Below are positions 1 to 4,571 of a DNA stretch of 5,404 nucleotides, one piece after another. Both the position numbers and the translations under genes were made by a program. A model generated the notes under the pieces. It saw only the letters and a program-made list of their open reading frames with translations. It ran no database searches and was not told the DNA's origin. Position 1 is the first letter of the stretch; each line of letters starts with the position of its first letter. Source of the stretch: Marinagarivorans sp. UBA5868 (GTDB taxonomy: Bacteria > Pseudomonadota > Gammaproteobacteria > Pseudomonadales > Cellvibrionaceae); NCBI GenBank assembly GCA_002432095.1, contig DJFQ01000227.1, forward strand, positions 174 through 5,577, written 5' to 3'.

Positions 1-104
1 TGGAAGGTTTTGGCGGTGTGCTTACGCGTTTACGACCCGAACAAGCCCAATATATTCACGTGGACGTGGACGGCCCTTATAAACCGGACAGTTACAAATA
101 CTGA
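1..104 (+). CDS. ahcY: Adenosylhomocysteinase (S-adenosyl-L-homocysteine hydrolase), C-terminal end only
   Basis: This is the last 33 codons of a gene that enters from the left edge, read in the frame whose first complete codon is at position 3. The tail contains GFGGVLTRL and ends [15 protein letters not shown], the highly conserved carboxy terminus of AhcY. In the known family, the Lys and Tyr of this KPDxYxY tail reach into the NAD site of a neighbouring subunit, so the functional end is intact here. The enzyme splits S-adenosylhomocysteine into adenosine and homocysteine in the cytoplasm, relieving product inhibition of methyltransferases and feeding methionine regeneration. Two in-frame stop codons stand in tandem (TGA 102-104, TAA 105-107). 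metF starts 14 nt after the first stop, so the two are almost certainly co-transcribed. The promoter and any SAH riboswitch would lie outside the window. Confidence 0.93.
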   Translation, partial: EGFGGVLTRLRPEQAQYIHVDVDGPYKPDSYKY

Positions 105-118
105 TAAACAGGATTTTT

Positions 119-961
119 ATGAGCGACGAATTTCGCCTGAGCTTTGAATTTTTTCCGCCGAAGACCGACCAGGGCCGCACTAACCTGATGCAGGTGGCGC
201 AAGAACTCAGCCAGTTCCAACCGGAGTTTTTTTCCGTGACTTATGGCGCTGGCGGTTCTACTCGCGATAACACTAAAAATATTGTTCAGGCATTGATGGA
301 TCTTGGTTTATCTGTCGCACCGCACCTGTCGTTCGGTGGCGATGAAGAGCCGACGATTCTAAAATTGCTGCACGAATATCAAAACATGGGCGTCCAGCGA
401 ATCGTTGCCCTGCGCGGTGATCGGCCATCCGGCATGGGCGGAGGCTCGCAAATGGTGTATGCCAATCAGCTGGTGGCGTTTATTCGTCAGCATTTTGGCG
501 ATAAATTCCATTTGGAAGTTGCGGCTTATCCAGAAATCCACCCGGAAGCGGACAGTTACGATCACGACATCCGCTATCTAAAAGGGAAATTCAGCGCTGG
601 CGCCAATTCCGCTATTACCCAGTATTTTTTTAACCCAGATGCGTATTTTTATTTCGTCGAGCAATGCACACGCGCCGGCATTCACCAGTCAATTGTGCCA
701 GGCATAATGCCGATCACAAATTTCAAAAATCTGTCGCGCTTCAGCGACAACTGTGGTGCGGAAATTCCGCGCTGGGTGCGCAAACGCCTGGCAGCCTATG
801 GCGAGGATCTGGAAAGTATTAAAGCGTTTGGCCTGAATTTGATCAGTGAGCTGTGTGAAACCCTGCTCGACAACGGCGCACCCGGTTTGCATTTTTACAC
901 CATGAATCAAACTGAGCCTACGGCGACTCTGCTACACAATCTAGGCCTGGATTCCGAGTGA
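119..961 (+). CDS. metF: 5,10-methylenetetrahydrofolate reductase
   Basis: The gene encodes a cytoplasmic FAD-dependent TIM-barrel enzyme that reduces 5,10-methylene-THF to 5-methyl-THF, the methyl donor for methionine synthase. The 280 residues are slightly shorter than E. coli MetF (296), with the difference at the termini. Visible hallmarks are SFEFFPPKT at residues 8-16 (Glu10 matching the catalytic Glu28 of E. coli), YGAGGSTRD at 42-50, ALRGD at 97-101 (Asp101 matching the flavin-tuning Asp120), AAYPEIHPEA at 135-144, GANSAITQYFFN at 161-172, VPGIMPITNF at 193-202 and GAPGLHFYTMN at 253-263. The ATG at 119 is preceded by AGGA (110-113) at a 5-nt spacing, and the homology begins almost at once after it. 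It lies 14 nt after ahcY, whose product homocysteine is remethylated with the folate made here, so the pair forms a SAM-recycling unit. No separate promoter or MetJ-type operator fits in the gap. Confidence 0.96.
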   Translation: MSDEFRLSFEFFPPKTDQGRTNLMQVAQELSQFQPEFFSVTYGAGGSTRDNTKNIVQALMDLGLSVAPHLSFGGDEEPTILKLLHEYQNMGVQRIVALRGDRPSGMGGGSQMVYANQLVAFIRQHFGDKFHLEVAAYPEIHPEADSYDHDIRYLKGKFSAGANSAITQYFFNPDAYFYFVEQCTRAGIHQSIVPGIMPITNFKNLSRFSDNCGAEIPRWVRKRLAAYGEDLESIKAFGLNLISELCETLLDNGAPGLHFYTMNQTEPTATLLHNLGLDSE

Positions 962-962
962 T

Positions 963-1694
963 ATGCGCGTCCCTCGCCTCTATCTAAATGCGCAGCTGAA
1001 CGCCGGCCTGTCTGTGTCACTGGACGAGCCGCAAAGTCACTACCTGAACAAAGTGCTGCGCATGGAAGCGGGTCGGGAATTGCAGGTTTTTAATGGCGAT
1101 GGCAAGGAATATCGCGCGACCATCACCAAGGTGGATAAACGCGCGGTGGAAATCGCTGTGCTCAGCGGCGCCGAGATTAATAGGGAGTCACCATTGCACA
1201 CCCATCTCGCCATCGGTATTTCCCGGGGCGAGCGCATGGACTGGGTGTTGCAAAAAGCGACGGAATTGGGCGTAACTAAAATTACGCCTCTGTTCACCGA
1301 GCGCACGGAAGTGCGTCTGCAGGGCGAGCGGCTGGAGAAAAAAATTCAACATTGGCAGCAAATCACCTTGAGTGCCTGCGAACAGTGCCAGCGCAACGTT
1401 CCACCGCAATTGCTTCCGGCACAGGATATTTCCTCATTTCTGCCACAGGATAATTCCGCGCTTAAGCTCGTGCTGCATCACCGCACCGAACAAACACTGC
1501 GGCAATTGCCACTACCTTCGTCCGTCACTTTATTGGTGGGGCCGGAGGGGGGGCTGAGTGAACGGGAAATCGAATCGGCTGTTCGTCAATTCGATTACAC
1601 CCCTCTCACTCTCGGTCCACGCGTACTGCGCACGGAAACCGCGCCAGTGGCGGCGCTAGTCGCCGTGCAGATGTTGTGGGGCGATTTGAGTTAG
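963..1694 (+). CDS. rsmE: 16S rRNA (uracil(1498)-N(3))-methyltransferase RsmE
   Basis: This SPOUT-family SAM-dependent methyltransferase modifies U1498 of 16S rRNA, near the decoding centre, in assembled 30S subunits. The 243-residue length is typical. An N-terminal PUA-like RNA-binding region (about residues 1-70, with HYLNKVLRM at 26-34) precedes the catalytic knot domain. The domain shows ERMDWVLQKATELGV at 90-104, the family motif ACEQCQR at 138-144, the SAM-binding loop LLVGPEGGLSERE at 190-202 and the knot motif LGPRVLRTETAPVAAL at 217-232. The ATG lies one nucleotide after the metF stop (TGATATG) and only a weak GAG precedes it, so translation probably depends on ribosomes finishing metF. 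Placement after ahcY and metF ties a SAM consumer to the SAM-recycling genes. Its stop codon is 2 nt from the stop of the convergent GST gene. Confidence 0.96.
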   Translation: MRVPRLYLNAQLNAGLSVSLDEPQSHYLNKVLRMEAGRELQVFNGDGKEYRATITKVDKRAVEIAVLSGAEINRESPLHTHLAIGISRGERMDWVLQKATELGVTKITPLFTERTEVRLQGERLEKKIQHWQQITLSACEQCQRNVPPQLLPAQDISSFLPQDNSALKLVLHHRTEQTLRQLPLPSSVTLLVGPEGGLSEREIESAVRQFDYTPLTLGPRVLRTETAPVAALVAVQMLWGDLS

Positions 1695-1696
1695 CG

Positions 1697-2350
1697 TTAT
1701 CGGCGAGCACTGCTCATAAGATTTTCGACCACTTCTTTAAACCCCTTGCGCGCCTCAACAACTGACGGTCGTTGGTTGTGAAGTGCGAGATAGCGAGCCA
1801 ACGCAGGGTGATGATCGAGAGCGACAAAACCGGACGTCCCATTTAGCCCCGCCAACAGTGCCAAATCCGCCATCGACAATTGGCTTCCATGCACAAATAA
1901 GCTCTTGTCATTTTTCCCCGCCAACGCTTTTTCAAATTCGTCATACGTCACTTGAATCTGCCGATTTGCGGTGGCGATGCGCTCCTGGTCCTGCTGCTCC
2001 GCCGGCTTCAAGCTTTGAAAAAATAACAGCGCCGCATTGGTCGTCAGATAAAGATCGGCTAAACGATCTTTCAACCGCACTTGGCGGGCGTCGTCTGGAT
2101 TCGCGGGGATCAGCTTGGGCACTTGGTAATACTGGTCCAACCACTCAATGATTGCCGTGGACTCTGGAATCAATCCGCCGGGAGTTTTTAAACACGGGAC
2201 TTTCCCTAAGGGGTACAACTCACGATAGCGCTGCCGGGATTCCGGGTCGAAGAGGTCGACCCGGATCTCATTGAACGACACATCTTTTTCGTAAAACGCC
2301 ATTTTGGTTTTGTGACTGAAAGAGGAAAGGGGATTGCAGTAAAGGTCCAT
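1697..2350 (-). CDS. Glutathione S-transferase family protein
   Basis: The gene encodes a 217-residue cytosolic GST-fold protein of usual length for the family. The thioredoxin-like N-terminal domain (about 1-77) begins MDLYCNPLSSFSHKTKMAFYE. Cys5, Ser9, Ser10 and Ser12 are candidate glutathione-activating residues. GKVPCL at 49-54 gives the cis-proline (Pro52), and the ESTAI glutathione-binding motif is at 63-67. The helical C-terminal domain (about 90-210) carries the N-capping/hydrophobic staple SMADLALLAGL at 159-169. An ATG 13 codons upstream (2389) is in frame, but the start at 2350 is preferred: AGGAG lies 7 nt before it and GST homology begins exactly there. The gene diverges from a TetR regulator that probably controls it, which points to detoxification of electrophiles or oxidants. 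The substrate cannot be read from the sequence. The catalytic residue is ambiguous, so a non-conjugating role such as peroxidase or reductase is possible. Confidence 0.9.
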   Translation of the reverse strand: MDLYCNPLSSFSHKTKMAFYEKDVSFNEIRVDLFDPESRQRYRELYPLGKVPCLKTPGGLIPESTAIIEWLDQYYQVPKLIPANPDDARQVRLKDRLADLYLTTNAALLFFQSLKPAEQQDQERIATANRQIQVTYDEFEKALAGKNDKSLFVHGSQLSMADLALLAGLNGTSGFVALDHHPALARYLALHNQRPSVVEARKGFKEVVENLMSSARR

Positions 2351-2357
2351 ACACTGA

Positions 2358-2362
2358 CTCCT
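2358..2362 (-). promoter_or_regulatory. Ribosome binding site of the GST gene
   Basis: On the minus strand this reads AGGAG, 7 nt before the ATG at 2350-2348. The ATG further upstream at 2389 has no comparable site and would add 13 residues unlike the GST family. This Shine-Dalgarno therefore decides the start. Confidence 0.8.
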
Positions 2363-2398
2363 GGTTGATGAAACCGCGCAGGTCTGCACGGAGAATAT

Positions 2399-2414
2399 GA
2401 CTGACCAGTCAGTC
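2399..2414. promoter_or_regulatory. Palindromic operator, probable binding site of the adjacent TetR regulator
   Basis: GACTGACCAGTCAGTC consists of perfect 7-bp inverted arms (GACTGAC/GTCAGTC) around a 2-nt spacer, CA. It lies near the middle of the divergent intergenic region: 48 nt separate it from the GST start codon and 52 nt from the tetR start codon. It overlaps the predicted -10 and start point of the GST promoter. A short, nearly gapless palindrome between a tetR gene and its divergent neighbour is the classic layout of a TetR-family operator. Binding here would block GST transcription. Assignment to this regulator is inferred from position and symmetry. Confidence 0.72.
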
Positions 2415-2438
2415 TAATGATAAATTTGCAGCCGTCAA
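2411..2438 (-). promoter_or_regulatory. Predicted sigma-70 promoter of the GST gene
   Basis: Read on the minus strand, TTGACG (2438-2433, 5 of 6 consensus matches) is followed after 16 nt by TAGACT (2416-2411, 4 of 6 matches). Transcription would start near 2404 and give a leader of about 54 nt before the GST ATG. The -10 element and the start point lie inside the palindrome at 2399-2414, a typical arrangement for repression by steric exclusion. Confidence 0.55.
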
Positions 2439-2451
2439 GATGAGTTGTCGT

Positions 2452-2457
2452 TAAAAT
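2452..2457 (+). promoter_or_regulatory. Possible -10 element for tetR
   Basis: TAAAAT (5 of 6 matches to TATAAT) is the best -10-like hexamer on the plus strand before tetR. The -35 region at the proper distance is poor: CAGCCG with a 17-nt spacer, or TTGCAG at 2426-2431 with a 20-nt spacer. If it is used, transcription would start only a few bases before the ATG, giving a nearly leaderless mRNA. This is a weak prediction. Some other element closer to the palindrome may serve instead. Confidence 0.25.
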
Positions 2458-2466
2458 AGCCGACCT

Positions 2467-3141
2467 ATGACCACACCCAAACCCAACGCCCAAAGTCGAA
2501 TTCTTGAAGCCGCTGAATGCCTGATGTTGCAGGAAGGGTTTCACAGCGTGTCCGTCGACCGTATCATCGCCTCGGCGGGGGTGAGCAAAGGCTCATTTTT
2601 CTATCACTTCCCGACTAAGGATTCGCTGCCCGCGGCATTGCTGGAACGGTTCCTCAATCGCCAGGGCGGCGCGATGGCGGAATTGATGGCGGAAGCAGAG
2701 GCGATCCAAGACCCACTGGCCCGCGCATGCAAGGTGATTGAAGGTTTGCCGCCGCTGTTTACCCACGCACTTCAGGGCGCTCCGGGTTGCGTCATGGCCG
2801 CTTTCTCCTATCAGCTCACCCAGGATTTTCCCGAACTCAAGAACATCAGTCGGGCGGCGATTGACGGCTGGCGGCGGCATTTTGGCGAGTTGCTCGCACC
2901 GCTCACCCAGAATCGGCCGGCGCTACCCAATGGAGAGGCGCTGGCGGAACATCTGCTGTGCTGCCTGCAGGGCGCGAGCGTTTTAGCCCGCATCAAAGGC
3001 GATCCCTCTGCCCTCGCGGAGGCCGCACAGCAGTTCAACTTGTACCTGACCTGCCTCATGCACAGCGCTGGTTCAGCATCTTCCGAAAACACGACAAGCG
3101 CGTATACTTGCGCGATTGTTTCACCCCGCCAGGATTCATAA
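2467..3141 (+). CDS. TetR/AcrR-family transcriptional regulator, NemR-like
   Basis: The gene encodes a 224-residue one-component regulator. The N-terminal TetR DNA-binding domain covers about residues 9-60: ILEAAECLMLQEGF, then SVDRIIASAGVSKGSFFYHFPTKDSL, where SKGSFFYHF is the recognition-helix signature. The C-terminal ligand/dimer domain contains GAPGCVMAAF at 104-113. The Cys108 of this motif falls at the position of the redox-sensing Cys106 of E. coli NemR, while the NemR Lys175 position appears to be Arg175 (GASVLARI at 169-176). It is probably a repressor acting at the palindrome 2399-2414 on the divergent GST gene and perhaps on itself. The last 25 or so residues, after CLMHS at 196-200, look like an unconserved tail that also carries upstream signals for argA. 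The effector is unknown. An electrophile or reactive chlorine/oxygen species is inferred from the cysteine and the GST partner. No strong Shine-Dalgarno precedes the ATG. Confidence 0.9.
   Translation: MTTPKPNAQSRILEAAECLMLQEGFHSVSVDRIIASAGVSKGSFFYHFPTKDSLPAALLERFLNRQGGAMAELMAEAEAIQDPLARACKVIEGLPPLFTHALQGAPGCVMAAFSYQLTQDFPELKNISRAAIDGWRRHFGELLAPLTQNRPALPNGEALAEHLLCCLQGASVLARIKGDPSALAEAAQQFNLYLTCLMHSAGSASSENTTSAYTCAIVSPRQDS
3081..3108 (+). promoter_or_regulatory. Possible internal promoter for argA inside the tetR 3' end
   Basis: TATACT at 3103-3108 matches 5 of 6 positions of the -10 consensus. A weak -35 candidate, TTCCGA at 3081-3086 (3 of 6), lies 16 nt upstream. Transcription would begin near 3115 and give a leader of about 27 nt ending at the argA Shine-Dalgarno and GTG. 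The element sits in the part of tetR that encodes its unconserved tail, which is consistent with that DNA being shaped by a regulatory role. This rests mainly on the -10 hexamer. Confidence 0.4.
3131..3134 (+). promoter_or_regulatory. Ribosome binding site supporting the GTG start of argA
   Basis: AGGA lies 7 nt before GTG 3142-3144, within the last codons of tetR. The next in-frame ATG (3241, codon 34) would delete the conserved FRHSCPYINAHRGKTF segment, so the GTG is the start. Confidence 0.7.
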
Positions 3142-4482
3142 GTGACCGACGACATCCCCCAATCCACCGACAATTACGTCACCTGGTTTCGGCATTCCTG
3201 TCCGTACATCAATGCGCATCGCGGCAAAACCTTTGTCATCATGTTGCCCGGCGACTGCATCGAGCAGAGCAATTTCTTCAATATTATTTCGGACATCGCG
3301 CTACTGAGCAGCCTCGGGGTGAGACTGGTCGTGGTGCACGGTGCGCGTGATCAGATCGACGAGATGCTTGGCGAGGATGTGGTTTCTCAGTTTCACAAAG
3401 GCTTGCGCATTACTTCGCGCCAGGATATGGAAGCGGTATTGCAAGCTGTGGGCAGCACCCGATTTAAGTTAGAGGCGCATTTTTCCAACGGCTTACCGAG
3501 CTCGCCAATGTACGGTGCGAAAATCCGCATGCGCAGTGGCAATTTTGTCACCGCAATGCCTCAGGGCGTGATCGACGGAATCGACTTCCAATATACCGGC
3601 AAGGTGCGCAACGTCGACCGTCAGGGCATTATCAGTTTGCTCGACTCCGGTGCGCTGGCGCTGGTATCGCCCTTGGGTTATTCCGCTACCGGCGAGATTT
3701 TTAATTTGAATTTTGCCGATGTTGCGATCCAAATTTCCCTGGCCATCAATGCCGACAAATTAATTGCGTTTAATGATGACGGCCCGATCCGCGACGCCGT
3801 AGGCAACATCTACCGCGAATTAACGCTGCTGAAATGCGAGAAATTTCTCGTCGAGCAGCCGGAGGCCAACCGCAGCAATACTTATTTTTCGCTGCGCGCC
3901 TGCTACAAAGCCTGCGATGGTGGTGTGCCTCGCGCCCACGTTATTTCCTCTCGAGAAGATGGCGCGTTACTCAAAGAGCTATTTACTCGCGACGGTGCCG
4001 GCACCATGGTGTACCGGGACAGCTACGAAACCATCCGCCGCGCGCGCATCGACGATGTACAGGGATTGCTTAAGCTGATCGAGCCATTAGAATCTGATGG
4101 CATTCTCGTCAAACGATCACGGGAATTGCTGGAGCGCGAAGTTCACAGCTTCACCGTCATGGAAAAAGACGGCCTGATTATTGGCTGCGCGGCGCTCTAT
4201 CCCTTTTCAGAGCCTGGTTCCGGTGAGCTCGCCTGCGTTGCAGTGGATAAGGACTATCGCCGGGACGGCCGCGCCGCCAAGCTGCTCACACATGTGGAGC
4301 GTCAAGCACTCAAACTTGGGATCAACCGACTCTACGTGCTCACCACACAAACCGCCCATTGGTTTATTGAACAGGGTTTTGTTGAAACCCTGGTGGACTT
4401 GCTGCCGGTCGAACGCAAAGCTCTGTATAACTATCAACGCAAATCCAAAGTATTCGTCAAACACCTGCACGAAATTCGCTGA
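3142..4482 (+). CDS. argA: Amino-acid N-acetyltransferase (N-acetylglutamate synthase)
   Basis: ArgA transfers acetyl from acetyl-CoA to L-glutamate, the first committed step of arginine synthesis in the cytoplasm; in the classical family it is feedback-inhibited by arginine. The 446 residues match the E. coli length (443). The N-terminal amino-acid-kinase-like domain (about 1-285), which is regulatory and not a kinase, shows FRHSCPYINAHRGKTFVIM at 16-34, GVRLVVVHGARDQID at 59-73, SGNFVTAMPQGVIDG at 132-146, the FNLN segment at 187-190 and SSREDGALLKELFTRDGAGT at 269-288. The C-terminal GNAT domain (about 295-446) shows IRRARIDD at 298-305, PLESDGILVKRSRELLE at 315-331, the acetyl-CoA-binding motif YRRDGRAAKLL at 372-382 and YNYQRKSKVF at 429-438. 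It starts with GTG directly abutting the tetR stop (TAAGTG), so coupling or an internal promoter is likely. A 89-nt spacer with a hairpin follows. Confidence 0.97.
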   Translation: MTDDIPQSTDNYVTWFRHSCPYINAHRGKTFVIMLPGDCIEQSNFFNIISDIALLSSLGVRLVVVHGARDQIDEMLGEDVVSQFHKGLRITSRQDMEAVLQAVGSTRFKLEAHFSNGLPSSPMYGAKIRMRSGNFVTAMPQGVIDGIDFQYTGKVRNVDRQGIISLLDSGALALVSPLGYSATGEIFNLNFADVAIQISLAINADKLIAFNDDGPIRDAVGNIYRELTLLKCEKFLVEQPEANRSNTYFSLRACYKACDGGVPRAHVISSREDGALLKELFTRDGAGTMVYRDSYETIRRARIDDVQGLLKLIEPLESDGILVKRSRELLEREVHSFTVMEKDGLIIGCAALYPFSEPGSGELACVAVDKDYRRDGRAAKLLTHVERQALKLGINRLYVLTTQTAHWFIEQGFVETLVDLLPVERKALYNYQRKSKVFVKHLHEIR

Positions 4483-4510
4483 ATGCCTGCCAGCACCTGA
4501 TTCGCCCTCC

Positions 4511-4545
4511 CGCGTCACAGGGTCTAGACTTTCCCTGTGGCCGCG
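4511..4545 (+). terminator. Hairpin after argA, possible terminator or mRNA-processing structure without a T-tract
   Basis: CACAGGG (4516-4522) pairs perfectly with CCCTGTG (4533-4539) around a 10-nt loop. CGCG (4511-4514) pairs with CGCG (4542-4545) across a small 1x2 internal loop, giving 11 base pairs in total. An alternative outer stem pairs CCCGCG (4509-4514) with CGCGGG (4548-4553). It lies between the argA stop and the next start codon. No run of T follows on either strand, so it is not a textbook intrinsic terminator. It could attenuate, stabilise the argA mRNA end, or be a protein site. The structure is clear; its function is not. Confidence 0.5.
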
Positions 4546-4562
4546 CTCGCGGGCTGATTAAC

Positions 4563-4568
4563 AGGTGA
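4563..4568 (+). promoter_or_regulatory. Ribosome binding site of the REC-TPR gene
   Basis: AGGTGA lies 3 nt before ATG 4572 (TGA at 4566-4568 is also the last in-frame stop, limiting the start to ATG 4572 or the adjoining TTG 4569). The later in-frame ATG at 4617 has no comparable site, although it would begin only a few residues before the receiver fold. Confidence 0.5.
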
Positions 4569-4571
4569 TTG

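Noticed and set aside
102..118. SAM or SAH riboswitch or MetJ operator between ahcY and metF
   Set aside because: The gap is only 14 nt and holds a tandem stop and a Shine-Dalgarno; there is no room for such an element.
1705..1715. GAGCACTGCTC as a terminator hairpin between rsmE and GST
   Set aside because: The palindrome has a one-base centre, so only a 4-bp stem with a 3-nt loop can form, with no T-run directly after it; it also encodes the GST C-terminus.
1783..2151. Plus-strand frame of 122 codons opposite the GST gene
   Set aside because: It lies wholly within a well-supported GST gene, is proline/serine-rich with no domain, and looks like a compositional shadow.
2353..2359. ACTGACT next to the GST ribosome binding site as a third operator half-site
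   Set aside because: It matches only six consecutive bases of an arm and has no inverted partner nearby; a single short match is expected by chance.
2351..2389. N-terminal extension of the GST by 13 residues from an in-frame ATG at 2389
   Set aside because: The extension does not resemble the GST N-terminus, and the inner ATG at 2350 has AGGAG at an ideal 7-nt spacing.
2958..3350. Plus-strand frame of 130 codons bridging the end of tetR and start of argA
   Set aside because: It overlaps two well-supported genes in another frame, and its arginine/histidine-rich translation has no domain-like pattern.
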